Shown one piece after another: positions 6,422-15,032 of a DNA stretch of 64,000 bases. The stretch is from Candidatus Gastranaerophilales bacterium. Lineage in GTDB: Bacteria > Cyanobacteriota > Vampirovibrionia > Gastranaerophilales > Gastranaerophilaceae. The DNA is taken from the NCBI GenBank assembly GCA_944325545.1, contig CALVAM010000004.1, positions 1 through 64,000 on the forward strand, given 5' to 3'. The notes under the pieces were generated by a model. It saw only the letters and a list, made by a program, of their open reading frames with translations, was not told the origin of the DNA and did no database searches. Position 1 is the stretch's first letter; every line of letters begins with the position of its first letter. Both the position numbers and the translations under genes were made by a program.

Positions 6422-9013
6422 TTTTGCCATAATATCAGAATAATTTGTCATTAATATAGGGTTTGCTAAACGTTCTCTTCCTTTTTCTGTTGTCATAAAT
6501 GCCACTTCCCAAAGTATACTAGGTATTTTTTGAGCATTTATTGTTGATTTAAGTATGCCTGTTCTTTCATCATTTACAGAACTTTGTGCATAATCCTGTC
6601 TCCCTTTGGTTCTAAAGGCATCTGATGATGAAATTTTTTCATTTTCAGGAATCCATTTATCAAAATTCCGTTCCATTATATTGGCAAGTTTGATACTATT
6701 GTTTTTCGCTTCCTCATTTACTCCGGTTTTCCTATAATAGATTTGAGTTCTATCTTTTGTATTTGGTGCTGAATTAACATGCACTGAAATAAACATATCT
6801 GCTTTGTTGTATTTTTTGCGAACCTCTTCTGCTATTAAACGAGATTTACCTTGCAAGAAGATTACTCTTGCCCCTAGGTTATATAATTTATTTTTTAATT
6901 TCATTGCATTGTCATAATTTAATAGCCATTCATCTTCCAAGCCTTCGAGTCCCGGAGTGCCAATATCAGTTCCAGCTTGTGAGTACCCATGTCCTGCATT
7001 AATTATAATTGTTTTGTCAGAAAGCGGACCTTGGGGCGGGGTATCATAAGATTTCCTTGTCGCAACTACTTTGTCATTAATTTTTTGTTTTGTTTTTAAC
7101 AAAGGTCTATTAGTGAAATCTGCTTTTCCTGACATGTTGATAGTTTCAATTTTTGTGTTTGTTTGAGTATCAATTTTTATTTCTTTTTTATCTTTTGAAA
7201 TTGCAAAATCTGCATCATTGTATAGTATAATCAACTTACTTCCAGCTTTTATATCAGTTGAAGTAATATTATTTAAAGATTTTAATTTATCGATAGGAAC
7301 TCCGACTTTTTTAGAAATTGAATATAAGGTTTCGCCTTTTTGGATTTCGTGAGTAAAACCAGGGATTTCTAAAATTTGACCAGCTTCAATTTGGTCAACA
7401 TCTTCTATGTTATTTAAATCTTTTAACATTTCTATTGACATTCCAAATTTTTTCGAAATTTGAAACAAATTATCACCTTTTTTTATTTCATATCCAACTT
7501 TTTGAATATTTAAAATTTCGCCGGCTTTAATTTGAGTTTTATCTTCTATACCATTATTTTGACAAAGAAATTCTTCTGATAAACCATACTCTTTTGCCAA
7601 TCGCCAAACTGTTTCTCCTTTTTGGATTTCATGCCCTAAAGTATAAACATTTAATTCACCAAAACTTTCTACTTTAGTATTATCATTAAACATAACCTTC
7701 TCAAACGAATTTTTAGGAATTTTTGTTTCTTTGTATTTAATTTCTTCTTTATTTTTACCTGTTATCTTATTCCATAAATTTACAAAAAAGTTTTTTATTC
7801 CTTTTAAAGCTCTTATAAATATATTATCTTTTTTAGGCTCTTTTATTTCTTTTTCTGTTTCTTCTTTTGAAACTATGGTATCGTTAATTATTTTTTCAGT
7901 ATCTACTTTTTCAGTCGCCATATTTTCAGCCTCTACATTAGCTGAATTTTGTTGAACATTTTTTAAGTATGGAACATTTAATTCAGAGCCTAAAACAATT
8001 GATTCAGGATTTTTATTTATTCGTTTAAATTCTTCATAAAAATCTTTAAATTCAATATTTTGTCTATTTGGTAAAGAATTATAAGCACTTTGAGCTACCG
8101 CAAAAACACCTTTTCCTCTAAATGAATCATCTACTTTTATTTTTGAAGACTCTGCAGTTTTAAATTTTCCCGTTATTTCTCCGCTTTTATAATATTCATA
8201 AATTTGTTCAAGCTCAGTTTTATCTTCATTATTTATTTCATAGCAATTTACAGCTTTTTTATATAATTTATTTATTATATAACTTGCTTCATTTTTTTCT
8301 TCTTGAGATAAATCTCTTGTTGCAAGAATAGCTCTGCTAAGACTTCTTCTATATAAACCCGGCTCTTCTTTATCTCCATTTTTCATTTTTACGCAATGAA
8401 TATTTGCTATAACTTCTGACCAATTTTTTTCAGCTATGGCTTTTTTGATTTTTGGACCAATTTGTCCGGGACCTTTATTAAAAGACAAATCAATTAAAGC
8501 TTCTTTAATAGATTGAGGCATTTCACTATATGATTTTGAGCCAACTTTATTTTTAATATAATTTGCATGTTCTTTTAAATGTTCTGATAATTTTTTATAT
8601 GCATCTTTTTGAGTTGATATTGACGTATTTTTGCCTTGTAACCATTCTCCAAAGCCAATAGTTTTACTTCCACCTTTATCTTTATAAGCTACAGAGTGTG
8701 CTTCATAATAATGATTACTATCACCTTCATAATATCTTATTAAATCAATCAAATGAGCTTGAGATTTTTTTATAGCAGAATGATTATCTTTTAACAAAGA
8801 CCAACTATAATTTTTAATACCTATTTTTTCAACAGCTTCGTTTAAGTAAATTAATTCATCTTCAGTTACAATTCGTTTTCTTCTATATTCATCAGTAGGA
8901 GGAGTCATTAGAGACATATATAAACTATCATTTGTAACTAAAGAACCATCTTGTTTTTTAGTATAAAAATCTATTTGATTTAAAGAATCAACTCTATTTA
9001 TCTGTAAGCTCAT
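6380..9013 (-). CDS. Modular peptidoglycan hydrolase: GH24 lysozyme + 3 LysM + amidase_3
   Basis: An 877-residue protein carrying two different wall-cutting activities. Residues ~85-260 form a phage-type GH24 muramidase (Glu96, Asp112, Thr118 in the E-8...D-5-T arrangement). Residues 298-350 look like a worn LysM. Three clear LysM repeats lie at 461-503, 508-550 and 555-596. An N-acetylmuramoyl-L-alanine amidase domain fills 667-872 (His675, Glu690/693, His745, catalytic Glu836). No signal peptide is evident. The ATG at 9013, with AGGAAG 8 nt upstream, is preferred over an in-frame codon 32 residues earlier, which would add an unlikely leader. It converges on murQ, whose substrate derives from muramidase products. 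Confidence 0.9.
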   Translation of the reverse strand: MSLQINRVDSLNQIDFYTKKQDGSLVTNDSLYMSLMTPPTDEYRRKRIVTEDELIYLNEAVEKIGIKNYSWSLLKDNHSAIKKSQAHLIDLIRYYEGDSNHYYEAHSVAYKDKGGSKTIGFGEWLQGKNTSISTQKDAYKKLSEHLKEHANYIKNKVGSKSYSEMPQSIKEALIDLSFNKGPGQIGPKIKKAIAEKNWSEVIANIHCVKMKNGDKEEPGLYRRSLSRAILATRDLSQEEKNEASYIINKLYKKAVNCYEINNEDKTELEQIYEYYKSGEITGKFKTAESSKIKVDDSFRGKGVFAVAQSAYNSLPNRQNIEFKDFYEEFKRINKNPESIVLGSELNVPYLKNVQQNSANVEAENMATEKVDTEKIINDTIVSKEETEKEIKEPKKDNIFIRALKGIKNFFVNLWNKITGKNKEEIKYKETKIPKNSFEKVMFNDNTKVESFGELNVYTLGHEIQKGETVWRLAKEYGLSEEFLCQNNGIEDKTQIKAGEILNIQKVGYEIKKGDNLFQISKKFGMSIEMLKDLNNIEDVDQIEAGQILEIPGFTHEIQKGETLYSISKKVGVPIDKLKSLNNITSTDIKAGSKLIILYNDADFAISKDKKEIKIDTQTNTKIETINMSGKADFTNRPLLKTKQKINDKVVATRKSYDTPPQGPLSDKTIIINAGHGYSQAGTDIGTPGLEGLEDEWLLNYDNAMKLKNKLYNLGARVIFLQGKSRLIAEEVRKKYNKADMFISVHVNSAPNTKDRTQIYYRKTGVNEEAKNNSIKLANIMERNFDKWIPENEKISSSDAFRTKGRQDYAQSSVNDERTGILKSTINAQKIPSILWEVAFMTTEKGRERLANPILMTNYSDIMAKSVVEYFEAVKSSS

Positions 9014-9149
9014 TAATATACTTCCTATTACTCTCTTTATATATAAAGTATATCTAAACATAAAAATTGAGTTTTTTTTACATTTATTTACAATAAAGAA
9101 TAAAGGCATAATTTTTATAGTATAATGAGATAAATAGAGGAGTAATTAA

Positions 9150-10151
9150 ATGAAGTTAACAGTACTTGGTCCAGGGTGTTGGGGTTTAACATTAGCTTGG
9201 TTATTAAATGATAACTTTGAAGAAATAACAATTTGGGGTAGAGAATGTGATTTAAACGAGGACTTAATTGTTAATAAACATTGTTCAAAACCTCTTGAAG
9301 TTCAATTAGATAAAAAAGTTGAATTTACATCAAATCTAAAAAAAGCTATTGAAAATGCAGATATAATCTTATCAGTTGTAGCAACAAGCGGAGTAAGAAG
9401 TGTTTGTGAACAACTTAAAATTGCCGGAATTAATCCAAATCAGCCTCTAGTAAACGCGTCTAAAGGTTTAGAACTTAATTCATTAATGAGAATGAGTGAA
9501 GTAATAAAAGATGTTTTACCTGAACAAAAAGTCGTAATTTTATCAGGTCCAACTCTTGCAAAAGAAGTTTTACAAGGTAAACCTACAGCAGCTTCTGTTG
9601 CTTGTGAAGATTTAGAAATTGCAGAATTTGTCCAAAAAGCTTGTAATGTACCTAATAAATTTAGATTATACACTAATTCAGACGTAATAGGTGTTGAATT
9701 AGGTGGTAGTTTAAAAAATGTTATTGCAATAGCTTCAGGATTTGCTCATACAATGGATTTAGGTGATAACTGTATGGGAAGCCTATTAACTCGTGGAATG
9801 GCAGAGATAGTAAGACTCTCCGTAAAATTAGGAGCTAATCCTTCTACACTCTATGGACTTTCTGGCATGGGAGATTTGATTGCAACTTGTTCAAGCCCAA
9901 TGTCAAGAAATTATACCGTTGGTGCTATGCTTGGAAAAGGTAAAAAAATTGACGATATTTTAAATGAACTAGGATCTGTAGCAGAAGGAGTTAAGACATC
10001 AAAAGCTGTATGTGATTTGGCTAAAAAGCTTGGCGTTGAAGTTCCTGTTTCAAGTGCTATTTATGAAGCTGTTTATACTGATATTACTCCGCAAGAAGTT
10101 CTTTCTAAACTAATGAATAGAAAATTAAAAAAGGAAGAAAGTTATGATTAA
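9150..10151 (+). CDS. gpsA: Glycerol-3-phosphate dehydrogenase [NAD(P)+]
   Basis: Makes sn-glycerol 3-phosphate from dihydroxyacetone phosphate for phospholipid synthesis. The N-terminal dinucleotide fold carries GPGCWG (residues 7-12), followed by the SKGLE motif and the LKNVIAIASG region with the catalytic lysine; the GLSGMGDLIATC segment is also conserved. Length 333 is normal. GAGGAG lies 8 nt before the ATG and TATAAT at 9121-9126 is a likely -10. It overlaps ricT by 8 nt, implying co-translation. Confidence 0.96.
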   Translation: MKLTVLGPGCWGLTLAWLLNDNFEEITIWGRECDLNEDLIVNKHCSKPLEVQLDKKVEFTSNLKKAIENADIILSVVATSGVRSVCEQLKIAGINPNQPLVNASKGLELNSLMRMSEVIKDVLPEQKVVILSGPTLAKEVLQGKPTAASVACEDLEIAEFVQKACNVPNKFRLYTNSDVIGVELGGSLKNVIAIASGFAHTMDLGDNCMGSLLTRGMAEIVRLSVKLGANPSTLYGLSGMGDLIATCSSPMSRNYTVGAMLGKGKKIDDILNELGSVAEGVKTSKAVCDLAKKLGVEVPVSSAIYEAVYTDITPQEVLSKLMNRKLKKEESYD

Positions 10152-11076
10152 ATATGCGGTTCATTATTTAAAAAATACTTTTGTTCCTTTGAAATGTCCT
10201 GAAAATGTTAATCTTGATGAAGGTCAATTGGTATTAGTGCGTACCGAAAAAGGAGAAGAAGTGCTTAAAGCTTTTTTAGTTAATAAAGAAGTTGCAAGAC
10301 TTTTTGAAAATTCCGATAAAACGCCAGAGCCCTTTGAATTTATAAGAATTTTAACTCAAGAAGATTTGATGGTGTTGGAAGATTTAAAAAAAGAGGAAGT
10401 TACTTCTTATTTTAAATGTAAGGAACTTGTAAAAAAACATAATCTTAATATGAACTTAGTACAATGCAAGCTTACATTCGACAAGAGAAAAATTTCTTTT
10501 TATTATACAGCTCCTGAAAGAGTTGATTTTAGAGAACTTTTAAAAGATTTAACACAAGTTTTTAAAAGAATGCGTATAGATTTACGTCATATTGGAGTTA
10601 GAGATGAATCTTCTATAATGGATGGTACTGGTATTTGTGGAAAACCATTTTGTTGTTCTTCGTTTTTAAGAAAATTTGAATCAATCAATGTAAAATTAGC
10701 AAAAGATCAAGGAATGCCAATTGCTCCGTCTAAGATTTCCGGAACTTGCGGCAGACTATTATGCTGCCTAACTTATGAGTATTCTAATTATATCGAAGCT
10801 GCAAAAGGAATGCCTCCTGTAGGTTCTACTGTTATGACGCCGGCGGGATTAGGCAAAGTTTGCTTTATTCAGTTTCTAAATAATACTGTTGCTGTAAAAT
10901 TTGAGGATGGTAAGATTAAAGAATTTGAAAAATCTGAAATAGAAATGGTTGATGCAGATGTAAATGTAGATATTGAAATATCAAGAATAAATAATTATAC
11001 CATCGATGAAAAAGTTGATGCTAAACAATTAAAACAACTTGAAGATGACCGAAACAGTTCGACTGGAAATGTATAA
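10144..11076 (+). CDS. ricT: PSP1-domain protein, RicT (YaaT)-like
   Basis: PSP1-family protein. In Bacillus the homologue RicT forms a [4Fe-4S]-containing complex with RicA and RicF that assists RNase Y-dependent mRNA maturation and developmental control. The cysteine-rich core reads CGKPFCC ... CGRLLCC (about residues 164-220), the family's metal-binding signature. Length 310 is usual and a charged C-terminal tail follows. It shares 8 nt with gpsA and is followed after 14 nt by the SIMPL gene. No RicA or RicF partner is seen in this window. Confidence 0.9.
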   Translation: MIKYAVHYLKNTFVPLKCPENVNLDEGQLVLVRTEKGEEVLKAFLVNKEVARLFENSDKTPEPFEFIRILTQEDLMVLEDLKKEEVTSYFKCKELVKKHNLNMNLVQCKLTFDKRKISFYYTAPERVDFRELLKDLTQVFKRMRIDLRHIGVRDESSIMDGTGICGKPFCCSSFLRKFESINVKLAKDQGMPIAPSKISGTCGRLLCCLTYEYSNYIEAAKGMPPVGSTVMTPAGLGKVCFIQFLNNTVAVKFEDGKIKEFEKSEIEMVDADVNVDIEISRINNYTIDEKVDAKQLKQLEDDRNSSTGNV

Positions 11077-11090
11077 AATAAGGAGTTTTT

Positions 11091-11813
11091 ATGTTAGAAA
11101 GAATTGCAAAGTTACAAATTTTAACTTTAGGATTGTTAATTGCTCTTGGTTTAATTATTTCAACAAAAATTGCATCCAATACTATATCAAAAGATGTAAT
11201 TTCTGTAACAGGTTCTGCTTATGAAATTGTAAAATCAGATTCTGGTACTTTAAATTTTGGTCTTAGTGTTAAAAGATTTTCAAAACAGGAAGCTTATACT
11301 GCTATGCAAAATCAAAAACAAATTGTTGAAAAATATTTAAAAGATAAAGAAATTACTGCGATTGAATATAAACCAGTAAATGGTTATTATAACTATAAAA
11401 GAGACCCTAAAACAGGTGCTTATACTGAAATTCCAGAAAATTACAATTTAAATCTTCCAATAATGATTTCTTCTAAAAACGTGGAATTAATCAAAGACAT
11501 TTCTAATGATATCACCGGACTTATAAACAAAGGTGTAGATGTAAATGTATATTCTCCATCTTATGATTATTCTAAATTACCGGAATTAAAAGTTACATTA
11601 TTAGAAAAAGCTTCACAAGATGCAAGAAATAGAGCCGCTTCAATGTTAAAACCAACCAGAAATTCTGTAGGGAAAATACAATCTGTTAAAATGGGTGTAT
11701 ATCAAATTACTCCTGTTGATTCTACTAATGTTTCTGATATGGGAATCAATGATACTTCTTCTATTGATAAAAAAGTCACTGCTGTCGCTAATGTTTCATT
11801 TAAAATAAAATAA
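11091..11813 (+). CDS. SIMPL-domain protein (DUF541), membrane-anchored
   Basis: Residues ~9-30 form one hydrophobic helix (signal anchor or uncleaved signal), so the rest is probably periplasmic. The remaining ~205 residues match the SIMPL/DUF541 pattern: ISVTGSAYEIVKSDSG at the start, a central sheet region, and a C-terminal ...KKVTAVANVSFKIK strand. These proteins form oligomers with poorly known roles in envelope stress. AAGGAG precedes the ATG. It is third in the gpsA-ricT-SIMPL run. Confidence 0.85.
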   Translation: MLERIAKLQILTLGLLIALGLIISTKIASNTISKDVISVTGSAYEIVKSDSGTLNFGLSVKRFSKQEAYTAMQNQKQIVEKYLKDKEITAIEYKPVNGYYNYKRDPKTGAYTEIPENYNLNLPIMISSKNVELIKDISNDITGLINKGVDVNVYSPSYDYSKLPELKVTLLEKASQDARNRAASMLKPTRNSVGKIQSVKMGVYQITPVDSTNVSDMGINDTSSIDKKVTAVANVSFKIK

Positions 11814-11861
11814 CTGAAATCAAAATATAACGAGTAATTTTTACAAAAATCATCCATTATA

Positions 11862-11890
11862 TTGCATTTATATAAAAAATATGTTATTAT
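11862..11890 (+). promoter_or_regulatory. Putative promoter of the 65-aa gene
   Basis: TTGCAT (11862-11867), 17-nt spacer, TATTAT (11885-11890), about 35 nt before the ATG at 11925. Consensus match by eye. Confidence 0.4.
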
Positions 11891-11924
11891 TAGATTGTCA
11901 CAAATAATAAGAAGAGGATTTAAC

Positions 11925-12122
11925 ATGGATATAAGTTCGGTTGGTTATGGTAGTGCCTTAACACCTGAAGTACAAGCACAATATGCCGCAAAATGCATGA
12001 GTATGTCACAACAAACAAGTTATATAGCAGGATCATTAATTGAAGATACGGTAGAAGTATCTGCAGAAGCTTTAGCTAAATATACCGAAGAAATGAATGC
12101 CAGTATAGAAAAAATGTTATAG
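11925..12122 (+). CDS. Small hypothetical protein, 65 aa (YjfB-like N-terminus?)
   Basis: The true start is taken as ATG 11925, which has GAGGA 7 nt upstream; an earlier in-frame codon at 11862 lies inside the promoter. The 65-residue product begins MDISSVGYG and continues with polar, small-residue-rich helices (KCMSMSQQTSYIAGSLIED). The MDIS... opening and size recall the YjfB family of small proteins associated with motility gene sets, but similarity is too slight to name it. It has its own promoter and terminator-like hairpin, so it is an independent, probably well-expressed unit. Confidence 0.65.
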   Translation: MDISSVGYGSALTPEVQAQYAAKCMSMSQQTSYIAGSLIEDTVEVSAEALAKYTEEMNASIEKML

Positions 12123-12145
12123 AGTTATAAAATATAATTTTTAAT

Positions 12146-12181
12146 CAATAGCCTTACGAGTGTTTACTTGTAAGGCTATTG
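12146..12181 (+). terminator. Terminator-like hairpin after the 65-aa gene
   Basis: A 12-bp perfect stem (12146-12157/12170-12181) with a 12-nt loop lies 24 nt past the stop codon. The T-run is weak, so efficiency is doubtful. Confidence 0.6.
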
Positions 12182-12290
12182 TTCTTATGGGTAATATGAT
12201 TTTAGCTAATTAGAGAATAGTTTTATAAACAATAATATTATTTAATAATTATATTAAATCTTTTTCATACTTCCAGCTATTCTTAATTCC

Positions 12291-12314
12291 AAGAGCCATT
12301 TGGCTCTTTTTTTT
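12291..12314 (+). terminator. Rho-independent terminator
   Basis: Stem AAGAGCCA/TGGCTCTT (12291-12298/12301-12308) with a two-base apex, followed by an uninterrupted T-run. It lies about 100 nt upstream of the DUF378 gene with no visible gene directly before it, so it may end a small transcript from 12182-12290 or act as backup for the preceding hairpin. Confidence 0.75.
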
Positions 12315-12414
12315 ATTTTACAAAATTTTATTATTTTGTATTAGCTTATTTGTCTAATTAAATTATAAAAAAATATTAAATAATAAAAATACCTTTTGAA
12401 AGGAGGTGTTTATT

Positions 12415-12651
12415 ATGAATATATTAAGATATACAGCTTACACTTTAGTTTTAATCGGAGCTCTTAACTGGGGTTTGGTAGGTTTCTTTGATTTTAACCT
12501 TGTTGAAGCTATTTTTGGAGATATGACTCTATTGTCAAGAATTGTATATTCTACTGTTGGTATAAGTGCTATTGTTACGGCTCTTATGATGCATCACTGT
12601 GATACAGTCGAAAAGAAAGAAGGTTGTGAATACGGTAGATGCAATTTTTAA
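12415..12651 (+). CDS. DUF378 small membrane protein, 78 aa
   Basis: Small inner-membrane protein with two hydrophobic helices: ALNWGLVGFFDFNLVEAIFG and the following ~20-residue segment at 45-62. The LIGALNWGLVG motif is diagnostic of DUF378, whose function is unknown. The ATG at 12415 with AAAGGAGG 8 nt upstream is the start; a GTG three codons earlier lies in the ribosome site itself. The C-terminal tail MHHCDTVEKKEGCEYGRC holds three cysteines and two histidines and could bind metal, an extension I do not recall from typical members. Confidence 0.85.
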   Translation: MNILRYTAYTLVLIGALNWGLVGFFDFNLVEAIFGDMTLLSRIVYSTVGISAIVTALMMHHCDTVEKKEGCEYGRCNF

Positions 12652-12673
12652 AATTTAATAATTATGAATATTT

Positions 12674-12701
12674 AAAAGGGTAGATTAATTTCTACCCTTT
12701 T
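12674..12701. terminator. Bidirectional terminator between DUF378 and dtd
   Basis: Perfect 11-bp stem (12674-12684/12691-12701), 6-nt loop, A- and T-flanked on both sides. The right arm includes the first base of the dtd stop codon, so it serves both converging transcripts. Confidence 0.88.
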
Positions 12702-13138
12702 TAAACTTCCAACATAAAAGTAACAGGCCCATCATTAAGCAGCTCTACTTTCATATCTGCTGCGAACTTACCCGTTTTAGTGACTATACCATATGTTTTT
12801 ACTTGTTCTATAAATTTTTCATAATATTCATTAGCAATTGTTGGATTTGCAGAATTATCAAAACTCGGTCTTGTTCCTTTTTTACAACTTCCACACAAAG
12901 TGAATTGAGATACAATTAAAATTTCCCCTTTGATATCTAATAAAGATAAATTCATTTTTCCTTCTTTATCAGGAAAAATTCTTAAATTTACTACCTTTTT
13001 AGCTAATTTTTCAATTTGTTCTAAAGTATCATTCTTTTCTATACCAATAAATGCTAAAATACCTCTTTGAATAGAAGAATATAACTCATTTTCAATTGTA
13101 ACAGAAGCATTACTCACTCTTTGTATTAATAATTTCAT
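12701..13138 (-). CDS. dtd: D-aminoacyl-tRNA deacylase
   Basis: Proofreading enzyme that removes D-amino acids (and glycine from mischarged tRNA-Ala) from tRNA. The two defining motifs are present: SQFTL in the middle and the C-terminal NDGPVT carrying the Gly-cisPro element. Length 145 is standard. The start lies 29 nt inside the end of the preceding Maf glycosyltransferase gene, with AGGGAAA before the ATG; it is the last gene of the overlapping ykgJ-rlmN-maf-dtd set. Confidence 0.95.
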   Translation of the reverse strand: MKLLIQRVSNASVTIENELYSSIQRGILAFIGIEKNDTLEQIEKLAKKVVNLRIFPDKEGKMNLSLLDIKGEILIVSQFTLCGSCKKGTRPSFDNSANPTIANEYYEKFIEQVKTYGIVTKTGKFAADMKVELLNDGPVTFMLEV

Positions 13139-15032
13139 TTATTTTCCCTAATGATATATTTAATAATTTATTAATCGAATAAATTCTTTTCTCTGCAACA
13201 TTGTAATAGTTTAAAAATTTCTCTGTGATTGCAGAAACATTTTCTAAATTAAACTCTTTTAACATTTTCATCTCATAATCTAATTCTATACGCTCTGAAA
13301 TAGTTATATAATCAAATAGTTGATTTTCTTTTGCGTACTTAACACTCAAATCAACAAAATTTAATGATAAACTCTTCAATGATTTTAAAACATCTGTATT
13401 TATATTTCTATAACGCTTTAACTCATTCTTCATTTTTCTCACAAGAGCTTGACCATCTTGAATTCTTTTTAAAACTTCATTAAATTTTTCAATATAATTT
13501 TCTAACCCAGAATAAATCCTATTTAAGTCATATTTATAATTTAATTTTAAATCCAATTTTTCAATACTGAAAGAATCTTTCAAAGCGTCTTCCAATGACA
13601 AATTTTTAAAACCATCAATCTGAGCTCCAACAAGAGAAGTATTTATATATTCTCTGTCATTATATTTTTGAGCAAATTCTACCAACGGAGGAATAAAAGC
13701 AGCATAAACGGATTCTGTAGGAAGCATACCACCATTTATACCTTTTACATAATATAAAGAGCTATTTAAATTTTTAAGTCTGTTTTTAGCAGTAATTTCT
13801 CTTTTATTTACATCACTGGCAGTAGATATAGTATCTCTAAAATCCTCAAAATTTTTCGCCCGAATTTCCCATCTGTTAGACTCTTTATTAAAGAAACATT
13901 CCAAATCCTTATAGGCAGAATCTTTACTATAACATTGACCTTCCAAATAAGCTAAATCTTGACCGACTAGAATAATTTTTGAACAACCTAAAATTCTTGC
14001 AACATTCAATGCAGTATATGATACAGTACCTTTTGAATAGTATTCTGAAGTATCGATTCCAGTTAATTCTTGCCAAAATTTGTTTACAGGAAAATTTTCT
14101 GATACGTGAGAAAAAACTTGTTTAAACTTAAATAATCGATAATTTTTATTAGAAGCAGGTTCTGTTACAAAATAAACATCCGATAAATCTATTCCCTCTA
14201 TTTGTTTAGAAGAATCATACAGCTCTATAATGCAAAGAAAATCAGGTTTTATTTGATGTTTTGCCAATGTTTTCATCGCAGTTCCAACCACAATTAAAAT
14301 ATAATTATCCCTATATTTTTTTAAAGTTTCTATGTTTTTATCCAACGTTGGACCTGCTGAAACTATAACAGCAGTCTTATTTTTATAAACATCCTTAATT
14401 TCAAGCAAAGGAATCTCTTTAACTAAATTTGGAATATTATATACTAAATGTGCCAAACTTGGATAAAAACGCTTTTGAGTATATTTTCTATCCAAAGCGA
14501 ACATTCCAATCATCTTATGCAATTCTTCTACCAAACTATCAAAATCTTTTTCATTAAGACTTCTTGAACCTATTGTCGATAACAACAACGGATTATTCTT
14601 TGTATTAGATTTTTGATAAATGTATTCCCCTACTTTCTTTATATTATCAGCAATAAAAACATTTTTTTTCAATATATCATTTGAAAAATCAACTAAAGTA
14701 AAAACAATTCTTAAAATATTTAAATCCGGTTCATATAAAATAACAGTACCCTGAGAATTATTAGTAGCAACCTGAAATAAATAACCAAGTCCTAAACCAT
14801 ATATCACATGAATTGAAACAGGATCATTTGTTGCACCTGCAAAAATTTCTTTTGCTTCTGTAATAGGGTTTTCTTTATTATGAAGATAAATGTTTTTATA
14901 AATCAAATTATAAAATCCATTTTCTTGTACGATTTGTGGTACATCAGTAACAACATGAGTTAATATTTTTTGTGCAAGCTCTTCATTTTTTGATTTTAAT
15001 GCATTAATATTTTTTTCAAAAACGCTATTCAT
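13110..15032 (-). CDS. Maf-type (DUF115) motility accessory glycosyltransferase
   Basis: A 640-residue soluble protein of the Maf/DUF115 (6-hydroxymethylpterin pyrophosphokinase MptE-like) family, which in flagellates is linked to modifying flagellin with nonulosonic acids. A Rossmann-like N-terminal half contains YGLGLGYLF near residue 90 and the core DUF115 stretch VIVSAGPTLDKNIETL around 222-237, followed by PDFLCIIEL. The C-terminal ~150 residues are helical. It overlaps rlmN by 8 nt and dtd by 29 nt. The flagellar rod genes at the end of the window show the organism can be flagellated, but no flagellin gene is adjacent. Confidence 0.82.
   Translation of the reverse strand: MNSVFEKNINALKSKNEELAQKILTHVVTDVPQIVQENGFYNLIYKNIYLHNKENPITEAKEIFAGATNDPVSIHVIYGLGLGYLFQVATNNSQGTVILYEPDLNILRIVFTLVDFSNDILKKNVFIADNIKKVGEYIYQKSNTKNNPLLLSTIGSRSLNEKDFDSLVEELHKMIGMFALDRKYTQKRFYPSLAHLVYNIPNLVKEIPLLEIKDVYKNKTAVIVSAGPTLDKNIETLKKYRDNYILIVVGTAMKTLAKHQIKPDFLCIIELYDSSKQIEGIDLSDVYFVTEPASNKNYRLFKFKQVFSHVSENFPVNKFWQELTGIDTSEYYSKGTVSYTALNVARILGCSKIILVGQDLAYLEGQCYSKDSAYKDLECFFNKESNRWEIRAKNFEDFRDTISTASDVNKREITAKNRLKNLNSSLYYVKGINGGMLPTESVYAAFIPPLVEFAQKYNDREYINTSLVGAQIDGFKNLSLEDALKDSFSIEKLDLKLNYKYDLNRIYSGLENYIEKFNEVLKRIQDGQALVRKMKNELKRYRNINTDVLKSLKSLSLNFVDLSVKYAKENQLFDYITISERIELDYEMKMLKEFNLENVSAITEKFLNYYNVAEKRIYSINKLLNISLGKINEIINTKSE

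Noticed and set aside
9014-9109. Extended N-terminus for the peptidoglycan hydrolase
   Set aside because: The 32 extra residues have no ribosome site and do not form a proper signal peptide; the ATG at 9013 has AGGAAG 8 nt upstream.
11039-11224. 61-residue frame spanning the ricT end and SIMPL start
   Set aside because: Overlaps two well-supported genes in another frame and has no start signal of its own.
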